A stretch of 64,000 bases of DNA from Clostridiales bacterium (GCA_023145435.1 JAGLDS010000006.1:35900-99899), one strand, 5' to 3'; numbered from the stretch's first letter, positions 9,344 through 18,299 are shown. Notes: generated from the sequence alone by a model not told the origin. Numbers and translations: made by a program.

Positions 9344-9857
9344 AGAAACTATAACCTTTAAAAGTGACTCAAAACTATTTTCACCAAGAGCTATTGATAA
9401 GGGTACTTTAGCTATGTTATCCATAGTTACACCTAATGAAAATAATAGCATATTAGATTTAGGATGTGGTTATGGTTTTGTTGGAATTTATATAGCTAAG
9501 GAGTATAAAGTTAGAGAAATAACATTCTGCGATATTGATAATAGAGCAATAGAAACAACAAAAGAAAATGTAATAATTAATAAAATAAAAAATGCAGTGG
9601 TGTTACAAAGTGATGGGTTTTCAAAAGTTTTAAAAAAAGATTTTTCAATTATTTTAAGTAATCCACCTTATCATACGGATTTTTCTGTGGCCAAAAGATT
9701 TATTGAACAAGGCTTTCATCATTTAACTAATGGAGGAAAATTTTACATGGTAACCAAAAGAAAAGAATGGTATAAACGAAAATTTATAAAGATTTTTGGA
9801 GGAGTAAAAATCACAGAAATAGATGGATATTTTGTGTTTATGGCAGAGAAAAGATAA
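9315..9857 (+). CDS. RsmC-like class I methyltransferase
   Basis: A 180-residue SAM-dependent methyltransferase. The SAM-binding motif ILDLGCGYGFVGIYIAK lies near residues 47-63, and the base-methylating motif NPPYHTD near residues 116-122. The order and spacing match the catalytic half of RsmC, which methylates a guanine N2 in 16S rRNA; short single-domain relatives are common in Bacillota. The start lies inside the DUF952 gene and is supported by a GAGGAAG ribosome binding site a few bases upstream. No lead-in pseudo-methyltransferase domain is present. Target assignment is by family only. Confidence 0.85.
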   Translation: MEHLTYQLSKETITFKSDSKLFSPRAIDKGTLAMLSIVTPNENNSILDLGCGYGFVGIYIAKEYKVREITFCDIDNRAIETTKENVIINKIKNAVVLQSDGFSKVLKKDFSIILSNPPYHTDFSVAKRFIEQGFHHLTNGGKFYMVTKRKEWYKRKFIKIFGGVKITEIDGYFVFMAEKR

Positions 9858-9862
9858 ATAGA

Positions 9863-10516
9863 ATGGAGAATACCTTGAAATATAAATGTTTAGTATTAGA
9901 TCATGATGACACAATGGTAAAGAGTACCCCCTTTATGCACTATCCCTCGTTTTTAGAAACCCTTAATTTACTACGTCCAGGAATGGAAATATCACTAGAG
10001 CAATTTTTTGAATATGGTTTTGAGCCAGGATTTTTTGAAATGTGTACAGACATTATTGGTTACAATGAAGAAGAAATGGCAAAACAGTATGAAATATGGC
10101 ATAAAAACATAGACCATAAAACACCTGATTTTTTTGAAGAAGCACTAAAGGTAGTAACTGATTTTAAAAAGCAAGGTGGGATTGTTACTGTAGTTTCTCA
10201 TTCATCTGTTGCCATGATAAAAAGGCATTATGAAGAAAAAGCTACATTTATACCAGATATGATATTTGGATATGATTCAAAACTAATGAAACCAGATCCT
10301 TATCCATTAATTGAAATTATGAAGAAATATAATTTAAAACCAAATGAATTAGTAGTCATTGATGATTTAAAACCAGGATATGATATGGCTAAAGCCATGG
10401 GTGTTGATTTTATATGGGCTGGATGGACTCATCAAATTGACAAACTAATAGCATTTATGAAAGAGAATGCAACGGTATGTTTGATGAATCCAAAAGAGTT
10501 ATACAAATATATTTAA
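9863..10516 (+). CDS. HAD-family hydrolase
   Basis: A 217-residue haloacid dehalogenase superfamily protein. Motif I is LDHDDTMV (residues 10-17, nucleophile and acid/base aspartates), motif II is VTVVSHSS, motif III the lysine of KPDPYP and motif IV VIDDLKPG. A helical cap between motifs I and II suggests subclass I, like the phosphoglycolate phosphatase and beta-phosphoglucomutase group. The last aspartate pair fits a magnesium-dependent phosphatase. The substrate cannot be read. It closes the operon that starts with the sialidase-fold genes, and its stop overlaps the stop of the convergent sensor kinase gene. Confidence 0.85.
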   Translation: MENTLKYKCLVLDHDDTMVKSTPFMHYPSFLETLNLLRPGMEISLEQFFEYGFEPGFFEMCTDIIGYNEEEMAKQYEIWHKNIDHKTPDFFEEALKVVTDFKKQGGIVTVVSHSSVAMIKRHYEEKATFIPDMIFGYDSKLMKPDPYPLIEIMKKYNLKPNELVVIDDLKPGYDMAKAMGVDFIWAGWTHQIDKLIAFMKENATVCLMNPKELYKYI

Positions 10517-12225
10517 GAAGAAATATAAGTTGGTGTAATTGTTAAAATAACGGTTGTTTCTTTGTTTTTTTCACTAATCACAGTAACACCATAATCGTTT
10601 CCATAATAAAGTTTTAACCGTTTATCAATGTTACTAAGACCAACTCCACCAAGTTTTAATGAAGATGAATCCCCATGTTTTTTAGTTACATCAAAACCAA
10701 CACCATTATCTGTTATAGTAAAAAGGATATCCTTATTCTTTTTAGTAACTGTAATAGTAATTTTACCAATACCAACTAATTCTTTAATTCCGTGGTATAT
10801 GCTATTTTCTACAATTGGCTGTAAAATTAGTTTAGGGATTTTTATTGCTAAAAGAGTGTCATCTGTTTTTATTTCGTAAGTAAGTTTATCTTGATAGCGT
10901 TGTTTTTGTATAAATAAATATTGTTTCACGTGTTCAATTTCTTCATTAATGGTTGTTATTTCACTACCACCATGTAATGACAAACGAAAGAATGTAGCCA
11001 AGGCTTTAGTTAAATCAATAACCTTTTCGCTGTCTTTAAATTCTGCTGCCCATAAAATAGTATCCAATGTGTTATATAGAAAATGAGGATTAATTTGTGA
11101 GTAAAGCACTTGTAGTTCACTACTTCTAAGTACCATTTCTTTTTCTTTTATTTCTGTTAATAATTTTTTTATTTTAATCATCATATTAGTATAGTAAGTG
11201 GCTAAACTTTCAGCTTCTTTACTGCCTTTTACGATAACAGTTTGATTTAAGTTTCCTTGGTCAACTTGTTCCATGGCTCTTTCTAATTTTTTTAAAGGTG
11301 AAACAACTCGCCTTGAAAAAACAATGGAACTACCAAGAGCAATTAAAAACATAAAAAGCCCTACTATGATTAATGCCACAATTAAATCTTGTTGAATAGA
11401 ATGAAGAGAATCAAGAGACGCAACACCAACTAGTGTCCAGTTTGCATGAATAAATGGATATCTGAAAATATATTGATTTGTTGATTGATCAACTAAGAGT
11501 AGTTGCTCTAGTTTTTCTTGGTCAGTAAAGTATTTAAAATCTTTATGATAAACTAATTCATTGTCACTATTAATAATATATGTATAACCTTCATTACCTA
11601 AATGCAAATCATCTAAGATTTCTTCAATGACAGCATAATTCATGTCAATTAATAGTACTCCAATATTTTCCTGACAATCACTTTTAATTTCACGGCTTAA
11701 CGAAATGACCCAAGTATCTTTATCCATTGAAAATTCATTCATTCTAGCAGAGGTTAGAACAGGCATTTTATTACCAATGGCATCTTGATACCAAGCCATG
11801 GCCATCATGTCTTCTGATACTTCCATTGAAAGATTGCTATCTGTTGAAATTACTAAGCCATCTTGTCCCACTAATGTTATCGATTCAATATCTTTATTTC
11901 CATTAATTATGGTGTTTATAAGAAATTCTAATTCACGCTTATCTTTTTTAAAATCAATATGAGTATGATTATCATCAAACAATGTACAAGTATTAACGTT
12001 ATCAGCCAAAGAAACAGATAATCCTTTTATTGAATCAATATACCTATCTAATTGGCTCCCACTTTTATTAATAATCATATTTGTAGAAGATGTAATTTCT
12101 TCTTCTAAAACATTAGAAAAATTAGAATATAGCACCAAACCCATTATGATAAGAATAATACTAGTAGTAAACATAAAATAAATAAAAATCTGTGAACGAA
12201 TACTACTTGATGTTTTTTTCTTCAT
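10513..12225 (-). CDS. YesM-type sensor histidine kinase
   Basis: A 570-residue membrane kinase. There is a transmembrane helix at about residues 13-35, a large extracellular sensor region (Cache-like, about 36-280), a second helix at about 283-305, a HAMP domain, and the His_kinase motif SQINPHFLYNTLD near residue 380. An HATPase domain follows, with the N box VENSIYHG and a DNGVGFD motif. It belongs to the LytS/YesM class that often senses carbohydrates or peptides. It overlaps the response regulator by four bases, so they form one pair. No sugar ABC transporter is adjacent, so the signal is unknown. Confidence 0.93.
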   Translation of the reverse strand: MKKKTSSSIRSQIFIYFMFTTSIILIIMGLVLYSNFSNVLEEEITSSTNMIINKSGSQLDRYIDSIKGLSVSLADNVNTCTLFDDNHTHIDFKKDKRELEFLINTIINGNKDIESITLVGQDGLVISTDSNLSMEVSEDMMAMAWYQDAIGNKMPVLTSARMNEFSMDKDTWVISLSREIKSDCQENIGVLLIDMNYAVIEEILDDLHLGNEGYTYIINSDNELVYHKDFKYFTDQEKLEQLLLVDQSTNQYIFRYPFIHANWTLVGVASLDSLHSIQQDLIVALIIVGLFMFLIALGSSIVFSRRVVSPLKKLERAMEQVDQGNLNQTVIVKGSKEAESLATYYTNMMIKIKKLLTEIKEKEMVLRSSELQVLYSQINPHFLYNTLDTILWAAEFKDSEKVIDLTKALATFFRLSLHGGSEITTINEEIEHVKQYLFIQKQRYQDKLTYEIKTDDTLLAIKIPKLILQPIVENSIYHGIKELVGIGKITITVTKKNKDILFTITDNGVGFDVTKKHGDSSSLKLGGVGLSNIDKRLKLYYGNDYGVTVISEKNKETTVILTITPTYISS

Positions 12226-13001
12226 TTAGCCATACCCTCTTTCATTTTTCTATAATGAGTAGGAGACATACCATATTTCTTTTTAAAAGCAGTACTAAAA
12301 TAGTTAGGATCAATAAATCCTAATTGTTCAGATATTTCGTAATTCTTATATATAGTTGTTAGTAAAAGAATCTTTGCCCGTTCTAATCTAAGAGTTAAAA
12401 GGTATTCAGAAAATGTTTTAGTAAATAATTCTTTAAATAATGAACTAAGATAACCTGGACTTAAATTTACTTTTTTAGCTAACTTGGTTAAAGAAAACTG
12501 TGTGTCACTGTAGTTGTCTTTAAGTATTTGAAGAATAAGAGGCTTATAATCATCATTATTTTCACTGTCTTTTGATAAGTTGGCAATGTTTTGTAAAGCA
12601 GATAAAGCACCTTGTTGTTTCTTTTCATCTTTGATTACTTGTCCCATTTTTAGTAAAAGTTGTTCAATATCTTTTTTTGAGACAGGTTTTAAAATAAAAT
12701 CATCAACTTTGGCTTTTAAGGCGGCTAAGGCATAATCAAAATAGTCATACCCTGTAATCATAGCAATTTTTATATTAGGGTCAATTTCCTTAATATGTTT
12801 AGCTAGTAATAGTCCATCCATTCTTGGCATATTAATATCTGCTAAAACCATATCTGGATGATGTTCTTTTACTAATTGTAATCCATGGATTCCATCAGAA
12901 GCTAAGTAAACTTTATCTATAGATAATGATGCAAAATCAACTAATTGACTCATACCTTGACGAAAAAGAGGCTCGTCATCAACAATTAATAATGTAAACA
13001 T
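12222..13001 (-). CDS. YesN-type response regulator, AraC output domain
   Basis: A 259-residue regulator. The receiver domain spans about residues 1-120, with acidic residues in IVDDEPL, the phosphorylatable aspartate in VLADINMPRMDG (near residue 55) and the conserved lysine in FILKPVSKKD. Residues of about 155-259 form two helix-turn-helix motifs of the AraC/XylS type (LSPGYLSSLFKELF and FIDPNYFSTAFKKKYGMSPTHYRK). It is the DNA-binding partner of the downstream sensor kinase. The gene is first in its two-gene operon, with an AGGAGGT ribosome binding site. Target genes are unknown. Confidence 0.93.
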   Translation of the reverse strand: MFTLLIVDDEPLFRQGMSQLVDFASLSIDKVYLASDGIHGLQLVKEHHPDMVLADINMPRMDGLLLAKHIKEIDPNIKIAMITGYDYFDYALAALKAKVDDFILKPVSKKDIEQLLLKMGQVIKDEKKQQGALSALQNIANLSKDSENNDDYKPLILQILKDNYSDTQFSLTKLAKKVNLSPGYLSSLFKELFTKTFSEYLLTLRLERAKILLLTTIYKNYEISEQLGFIDPNYFSTAFKKKYGMSPTHYRKMKEGMAK

Positions 13002-13039
13002 TGATTTCTTACCTCCTCATCTATATATTATAGCAATAT

Positions 13040-14164
13040 TTATCTTTTTTCTACAAGTGAAATTAAATAACCATATCCGCGATCAACCATATCACCAATT
13101 GGAATAAATTCAAGTGACACAGAGTTTATGCAGTAACGAAGGCCACCTAATTTTGATGGTCCATCATTAAAAAGATGACCTAAGTGGGCATTACCAGAAC
13201 GGGATCTAACTTCTGTTCTGATTAATCCATAACCTGCATCTTCAACATAAGTTACTACTTCTGGTACAATTGGTCTTGAAAAACTAGGCCAACCACATCC
13301 AGAATCAAATTTATCTTTAGAGCTAAAAAGTGGTTCACCTGTTGTTATATCTACATATAGACCAGCAGTCGTGGTTAACCAGTATTCGTTTGTAAATGCT
13401 TTCTCAGTATCTGCTAATTGAGTAACTTTGTATTGCTCATCTGTCAGTGTTTCTTTTAAATATTCATCACTTGGTTTTGGATACAAAGCAGGATTTACTT
13501 TAACAGATGATTGCAATGTTGTAAAATCAACATGACAATATCCATTTGGATTTTTATACAAATAATCTTGATGATAATCTTCTGCTAAATAATATGTAAT
13601 TAATGGTAGAACTTCTACAACAATTGGTTTGTCATATTCTACTTGTTTTTCTTTTATAAATTGATTAATAATTTCTTTTTCACTACTATCTATATAATAA
13701 ATACCAGTTCTGTACTGAGAACCTACATCATTTCCTTGACGATGTAAGGTGGTTGGGTCAATTGTATTAAAATAGTAATTTAATAAACTATTAATATCAA
13801 TAATATTTGAGTCATATCTTATGTGAACAGTTTCAACATAACCCGTTTCACGTACAGATACATCCTCATAGCTTGGGTTAGGAAAATTTATGCTACCATT
13901 TGCATAACCAACTGTCACATCAAACACACCTGGTACTCGTTCCATATAGGCTTCAACACCCCAGAAACAACCACCTGCTAAATAGATTTCACTTAGATTA
14001 TCTTCATCGAAAACTATTAGTTTATTTGGATTTGGTGGTAATAATGATTTGGTTAATTCATTTTCAATATATAAGTTACTTTCCACAAATCTATCTCCTT
14101 GGCATGAAGTCAAAACAACAACTAACATAAATACTATCAATAAAATTAATATGCCTTTTTTCAT
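13040..14164 (-). CDS. msrAB: MsrA-MsrB fusion, lipoprotein methionine sulfoxide reductase
   Basis: A 374-residue exported protein. The signal peptide ends in the lipobox LTSC (residues 17-20), so it is anchored on the outer face of the membrane. The MsrA domain (about 55-210) has the catalytic cysteine in AGGCFWGVEAYM. The MsrB domain (about 230-370) has GCGWPSFSRP and the catalytic cysteine in LRYCINSVSLEF. The zinc-binding CxxC pairs seen in many MsrB proteins are absent. Together the domains reduce both methionine sulfoxide stereoisomers. It follows a thioredoxin-like lipoprotein and CcdA, which would deliver electrons across the membrane. The ribosome binding site is AAGGAGG. Confidence 0.95.
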   Translation of the reverse strand: MKKGILILLIVFMLVVVLTSCQGDRFVESNLYIENELTKSLLPPNPNKLIVFDEDNLSEIYLAGGCFWGVEAYMERVPGVFDVTVGYANGSINFPNPSYEDVSVRETGYVETVHIRYDSNIIDINSLLNYYFNTIDPTTLHRQGNDVGSQYRTGIYYIDSSEKEIINQFIKEKQVEYDKPIVVEVLPLITYYLAEDYHQDYLYKNPNGYCHVDFTTLQSSVKVNPALYPKPSDEYLKETLTDEQYKVTQLADTEKAFTNEYWLTTTAGLYVDITTGEPLFSSKDKFDSGCGWPSFSRPIVPEVVTYVEDAGYGLIRTEVRSRSGNAHLGHLFNDGPSKLGGLRYCINSVSLEFIPIGDMVDRGYGYLISLVEKR

Positions 14165-14192
14165 TGGCTTCGCCTCCTTATTATATAACTGC

Positions 14193-14768
14193 TTATTTCA
14201 TACTATCAAGTGTTTCATTAATGGATTCATTACTATGATGTCCAATTTGCACATCAAATAGTTGACCATCAGTGGTAATAAAAGCTGACGTTGGAAAAGC
14301 TCTAATACCAAATTCAATAAATGTCTCTGCAGTTGGATCTAGTAAAACAACAAATTCATATCCTTGCATTTCGTACCATTCAATAAATCTCTCTTCACTA
14401 ACTTCACCACTAAGAGAAGGTGCGATTAAGGTTAATATAACCGTATCTGAATCTAGTTTTTCTTCATGTAGTTTAGTTAATTCAGGTAATCCAGAAACAC
14501 ATGCAGGACACCATGTACCCCAAAATTTAATATATACTTTTTTCCCTTTATAGTCAGATAGACTATGGTATTTTCCATCAATACCTAATAATGTGAAATT
14601 ATAAGCCATATTTTTATCTTCCACAGGGGCTATGGTACTACTTGGGGTAGTAACTGTGTTTTCTTTACTGCTTGTATCATTAACAACAGTAGCGCTACAA
14701 GCTGAAATGGTAAATGAGATAATCATTACCAGTACTAGTATTAATAATCCTTTAAAATTTTTGTTCAT
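14193..14768 (-). CDS. TlpA/ResA-like thioredoxin lipoprotein
   Basis: A 191-residue thioredoxin-fold lipoprotein. The lipobox ISAC is at about residues 21-24. The redox motif is FWGTWCPACVSGLPEL (WCPAC, near residues 90-94), and the cis-proline segment AFPTSAFI follows. It should be tethered outside the membrane and pass electrons from CcdA to the MsrAB lipoprotein encoded next. A similar CcdA, thioredoxin-lipoprotein and MsrAB set is known from Streptococcus pneumoniae. The ribosome binding site AAGGAG lies close to the start, and the gap from ccdA is 12 bases. Confidence 0.92.
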   Translation of the reverse strand: MNKNFKGLLILVLVMIISFTISACSATVVNDTSSKENTVTTPSSTIAPVEDKNMAYNFTLLGIDGKYHSLSDYKGKKVYIKFWGTWCPACVSGLPELTKLHEEKLDSDTVILTLIAPSLSGEVSEERFIEWYEMQGYEFVVLLDPTAETFIEFGIRAFPTSAFITTDGQLFDVQIGHHSNESINETLDSMK

Positions 14769-14780
14769 ATTTTTCTCCTT

Positions 14781-15491
14781 TTATATGCCGGTAAATATAT
14801 TACTGATCAGATAAAGACTGTCAGTCATTAATAAAATACCCATAGCGATAATTAATATACCACCGACTATTCGTATTTTATTTAAGTGCTTATTTGCTTT
14901 TTTAAGTTTTTGCAAGAAAAAGCCTGCAAATAGCGATATTATAATAAATGGCAAAGCTAAACCAAGTGAATAAATAGCCATTAAAAATCCTCCATATAGG
15001 GCTTGTCCATTGCTAGATGCTAAACCTAAAACAGTTGCTAAAACAGGACCTACACAAGGAGTCCAGCCTAAAGAGAAAGTTAAGCCTAATAAATAAGAAC
15101 CAATAATGCCTCCACGAGTTGAACCGTCTACACGAACTTTTCGCTCACGTTCTAGAAAGTTTAAATGAAATACACCTAGCTGATGTAATCCAAGAATAAT
15201 AACTATACCTCCACTAACCATCAAAGTAATTCTGTTGTTAAGTAAGTTGCCAAGCAGACCAAAACCAAATCCTAAAATAATAAAGGTGGTTGATAAACCA
15301 ATTGCAAATACTGCTGTTTGTATCATTAAGCGTTTGTTAACCCCTTTTGGAATGGCGATTTCTTCTTCACTTTTTGCAGAAGAAGATAATGATCCCATAT
15401 ACACAGGTAGTAGGGGAACAATACATGGTGAAAAAAACGATAAAATACCAGCAATAAAAACAGTTAATGGTAAAAAGATTCCTTGATCCAT
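14781..15491 (-). CDS. ccdA: CcdA-family thiol-disulfide transmembrane electron carrier
   Basis: A 236-residue protein with six hydrophobic segments. The two conserved cysteines are in FFSPCIVPLLPVY (near residue 23) and GWTPCVGPVL (near residue 145), the CcdA hallmark. The protein moves reducing power from cytoplasmic thioredoxin to extracytoplasmic thiol proteins. It is the first gene of the operon with the thioredoxin lipoprotein and MsrAB, so a role in methionine sulfoxide repair is more likely here than cytochrome c maturation; no cytochrome genes are nearby. The ribosome binding site AAGGAGA precedes the start. Confidence 0.93.
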   Translation of the reverse strand: MDQGIFLPLTVFIAGILSFFSPCIVPLLPVYMGSLSSSAKSEEEIAIPKGVNKRLMIQTAVFAIGLSTTFIILGFGFGLLGNLLNNRITLMVSGGIVIILGLHQLGVFHLNFLERERKVRVDGSTRGGIIGSYLLGLTFSLGWTPCVGPVLATVLGLASSNGQALYGGFLMAIYSLGLALPFIIISLFAGFFLQKLKKANKHLNKIRIVGGILIIAMGILLMTDSLYLISNIFTGI

Positions 15492-15630
15492 AATGTGATT
15501 CTCCTTTCTTATTTATACATTATGACAAAAGTTTTATTAAATATATATACTATGATGTAAGGTAAATCTTTGATTTCATCATATCAGAAACAAGTATACT
15601 AAGATTTTGTTTTTAGTTACGTAAGAATTT

Positions 15631-15639
15631 TGATATAAT
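15631..15639 (+). promoter_or_regulatory. Extended -10 promoter before the MBL-fold gene
   Basis: TGATATAAT is an extended -10 element ending 18 bases before the start codon, with an AGAAGGAA ribosome binding site between. No clear -35 is visible, as is usual with an extended -10. Confidence 0.45.
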
Positions 15640-15657
15640 ATTGTTAGAAGGAATATT

Positions 15658-16278
15658 ATGAAACCATTAAAGACGAGTCAAATTATAAAAAACATATCCT
15701 GTGTTAAAACAGGTATAGCTAACTTCTATTTATATAAGTACAGTAAAGGTTATATTGCCATTGACTGCGGATCTGATACTAAGAAAGCAAATAAAGGACT
15801 AAATAAGCTAGGTATTTCCCCTGAAAACATTACCCATGTATTGTTAACGCATAGTGACTATGATCATGTAAAAGGATTGCCTCTTTTTACTAAAGCAGCA
15901 GTTTATATGGGTCGCGGAGAAGAACAGATGATTAACAAAACAACACCTCGCTTTAATACATTTAAATTTAACAAACCATTAGCCACAAAGGAATATAATT
16001 TATTATTAGATACAGAAGAATTATTAATTGGAGATGTAGTAGTTTTTTGTATTGCTACTCCTGGCCATACTCCTGGTTCAATGACATATTTAATAGATAA
16101 TACTTATTTATTTTCAGGAGATGCATTATCTATAAAAAAAGGAAAAATAGAACCGTTTTTTAGTGGTTTTGTTATGGATTATTTTGAACATTTAAAATCG
16201 ATTAAAAAAATTAAAGATATTAGAAGAGCAAAGATGATTTTTACAGGGCATCACGGGTATAAAAATTATGAAAAATAA
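15658..16278 (+). CDS. MBL-fold metallohydrolase
   Basis: A 206-residue metallo-beta-lactamase-fold protein. The metal motif is VLLTHSDYDHVKGLP; the second histidine of the usual HxHxDH is aspartate, a variant seen in a recognised subgroup. The other metal ligands are in TPGHTPGSM, SGDALS and GHHGYK. Members include thiolesterases and glyoxalase II-like enzymes; the reaction here is not assignable. It opens a four-gene run ending with gpsA. Its end overlaps the next gene by 11 bases. Confidence 0.87.
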   Translation: MKPLKTSQIIKNISCVKTGIANFYLYKYSKGYIAIDCGSDTKKANKGLNKLGISPENITHVLLTHSDYDHVKGLPLFTKAAVYMGRGEEQMINKTTPRFNTFKFNKPLATKEYNLLLDTEELLIGDVVVFCIATPGHTPGSMTYLIDNTYLFSGDALSIKKGKIEPFFSGFVMDYFEHLKSIKKIKDIRRAKMIFTGHHGYKNYEK

Positions 16279-17137
16279 AAATTGTATTATAAGGGAGATA
16301 GCAATTGATTCTATACAACCTACTAAGCTTTTTTTGTCAAAAAGTAAATATGATCAGGTGACTATAAATGAACAAGACTATAATCCAATACTTGTGAGAA
16401 AAACAGGAGATATTACCTATCTAATTGACCACCATGAAGAATTATTATATATGGCTAATAAAGGTCATGAAAAAATTAACGTTTGCTATTATGATAATGA
16501 TAGTATTGATACATTATTATATTTTACAAGGATTAATCAATGTAATAACAAGGGAATAAAATGTATTAAAGATTTATCAATTTATCTACTTAATGATAAA
16601 GACTACAAGCGAAAGTGGGAAAAACCAAGTGTAAAATTAACTGAACATTTATATAAGACACCATATGAAGGACTAGATTTTGTCAGAGAGACAAACCCTA
16701 GCCGTAAAAGTGTTGTTTGTGATAAAATTCTAAGAACATTGCCAGAGTGGTTTGGAATAGAATCAGCCATTGTAGAATATAACCAAAAAGTAAAACAATT
16801 AGATTTTATTAAAATTAAATATCAACAAGAGGTCATTGGGTTTTGTGCATATCAGGTGAATTATGGGATAAATTGTGACTTGTATGTACTAGGAATTTAC
16901 CGTGATTTTCATAGGTTTGGAATTGGTAGTAAACTTATAGAATATATTAATGATGAGGTAAAAAAACAAGAAGTTAAATATTTATCTGTTAAAACATTAA
17001 GTGATAAGCATGTAGACTCTTATTATGAAAGAACAAGAAACTTTTATATAAAAAATGGATTTTATCCATTTGAAGAATTTAAAGATTTATGGGGCAAGGA
17101 AAACCCTTGCTTATTGATGATTAAGGAGGTCCAGTAA
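16268..17137 (+). CDS. ParB/Srx-like domain fused to GNAT acetyltransferase
   Basis: A 289-residue two-part protein. Residues 1-75 (EIAIDSIQPTKLFLSKSKYD, then NPILVRKTGDITYLIDHHEELLYMANKG) look like the ParB/sulfiredoxin-like fold, where the second segment is normally a DGHHRL-type loop. Residues of about 170-289 form a GNAT domain with acetyl-CoA motif VLGIYRDFHRFGIGSKLIEYI and a C-terminal FYIKNGFYPFEEF strand-helix. The middle region is not recognised. The DNA-binding half of true ParB is missing, so chromosome partitioning is unlikely. The acetyl acceptor is unknown. It overlaps the genes on both sides. Confidence 0.7.
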   Translation: MKNKNCIIREIAIDSIQPTKLFLSKSKYDQVTINEQDYNPILVRKTGDITYLIDHHEELLYMANKGHEKINVCYYDNDSIDTLLYFTRINQCNNKGIKCIKDLSIYLLNDKDYKRKWEKPSVKLTEHLYKTPYEGLDFVRETNPSRKSVVCDKILRTLPEWFGIESAIVEYNQKVKQLDFIKIKYQQEVIGFCAYQVNYGINCDLYVLGIYRDFHRFGIGSKLIEYINDEVKKQEVKYLSVKTLSDKHVDSYYERTRNFYIKNGFYPFEEFKDLWGKENPCLLMIKEVQ

Positions 17138-17268
17138 TGACTATTTGTTATGAAGCAGGTGAACTCTTTGATTTTACTAAGATAGAAAACTTATTTCACA
17201 ATATTTATTGGACTAAACTAGTTATAGGTGATTTTGAAAAGCAAAAACTGGGAAAAGGTGACAAATGA
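17137..17268 (+). CDS. Small ORF of 43 residues, unknown function
   Basis: This ORF is too short for the supplied track. It reads MTICYEAGELFDFTKIENLF and ends in a lysine-rich tail (KQKLGKGDK). It has a strong AAGGAGGT ribosome binding site eight bases before the ATG, starts inside the stop of the previous gene (TAATG) and ends in the ATGA overlap with gpsA. That packing is what a real coupled gene would show. Without it, the ribosome binding site would have no start codon and gpsA would have none of its own nearby. No signal peptide, membrane helix or family is recognisable. Confidence 0.6.
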   Translation: MTICYEAGELFDFTKIENLFHNIYWTKLVIGDFEKQKLGKGDK

Positions 17269-18230
17269 AAATTAGTGTTATAGGTTGTGGTCGTTGGGGT
17301 TCATTTATTGGGTATTATGTTAATAAATTAGGTCATGAAACAATCATTTATGGAAGAGAACAGTCGAAAAACTTAAAAAGGTTACAAAAAACAAGTAAAA
17401 ACGATTATATAAGTTTAGACAAAAGCATTACTTTAACAAGTGAGTTATCTTTTGCTATATCAAGTAGTGAAGTTATAGCTATTTCCATAAACTCACAACA
17501 ATTGAGAAATGTAGCAAAGCAATTAGCGAAGGTAGAATATCAAAATAAGATTTTTGTTTTATGTATGAAAGGGATTGAACAAGACACAGGTAAACGATTA
17601 ACAACAATTATGAAAGAAGAATTAGGAGAAAGTACACAAGTTGCCATATGGGTTGGACCTGGACATGTAGAAGATTTTGCAAAAGGAATCCCAAATTGTA
17701 TGGTAATTGATTGTGATAACGATATAATCAAAAAGAAATTGGTAAAAGAATTAAGCAGTAAGTTAATCAGATTCTATTATGGTCATGATTTAATTGGTAA
17801 TGAAATAGGCGCTGCTGCTAAGAATGTTATTGGTATTGCAGCTGGTTTGCTAGATGGACTTAATTTTTCTAGTTTAAAAGGAGCTCTAATGGCTAGAGGT
17901 GCTAGGGAAGTTTCTAGATTAATTGAAGCCATGGGTGGCCATAAGGTAACAGCTTATGGATTAAGTCATTTAGGGGACTATCAGGCTACTTTGTTCTCAC
18001 CCTTTAGCCACAATCGTCGATATGGACAAGCGTTAGTAACAAAAGAAGATTATAAACAATTAGCAGAAGGTGTGAAAACTGTAAAAGCATTAACTTTACT
18101 TGGTAAAAAATATGGAGTAGATTTACCTATTTCTCAGGCAGTATATGAAATTATTTATGAGCAATGTGATGTAAAAGAAACCTTGTTAACTCTATTTGAA
18201 CGACCTGTGAAATTTGAATTTAAAAATTAG
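17265..18230 (+). CDS. gpsA: Glycerol-3-phosphate dehydrogenase [NAD(P)+]
   Basis: A 321-residue cytosolic enzyme that reduces dihydroxyacetone phosphate to sn-glycerol 3-phosphate for phospholipid synthesis. The dinucleotide fold opens with ISVIGCGRWGSFIG, and the substrate-site segments are visible: CMKGIEQDTGKRL, WVGPGHVEDFAKG (the family usually has SGPS.A.E), and NEIGAAAKNVIGIAAGLLDGL with the catalytic lysine. GLSHLGDYQATLFSPFSHNRRYG matches the C-terminal GLGDL region. The family is often about 330-340 residues, so this one is slightly short. It closes the operon and is followed by a hairpin terminator. Confidence 0.9.
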   Translation: MKISVIGCGRWGSFIGYYVNKLGHETIIYGREQSKNLKRLQKTSKNDYISLDKSITLTSELSFAISSSEVIAISINSQQLRNVAKQLAKVEYQNKIFVLCMKGIEQDTGKRLTTIMKEELGESTQVAIWVGPGHVEDFAKGIPNCMVIDCDNDIIKKKLVKELSSKLIRFYYGHDLIGNEIGAAAKNVIGIAAGLLDGLNFSSLKGALMARGAREVSRLIEAMGGHKVTAYGLSHLGDYQATLFSPFSHNRRYGQALVTKEDYKQLAEGVKTVKALTLLGKKYGVDLPISQAVYEIIYEQCDVKETLLTLFERPVKFEFKN

Positions 18231-18270
18231 TACTAATATATTAATACCTATAAAATAAAAAGATAGAAAA

Positions 18271-18299
18271 AAAACAGCAAGAGTACTTGCTGTCTTTTA
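18271..18299. terminator. Bidirectional hairpin terminator
   Basis: ACAGCAAG-AGTA-CTTGCTGT is flanked by an A run on the left and TTTT on the right. It lies between the convergent gpsA and ferredoxin-permease genes and could stop transcription from both sides. Confidence 0.8.

Noticed and set aside
16268-16600. Chromosome partitioning ParB
   Set aside because: Only the nucleotide-binding-like fold is suggested; the helix-turn-helix domain and parS context are absent, and a GNAT domain follows.
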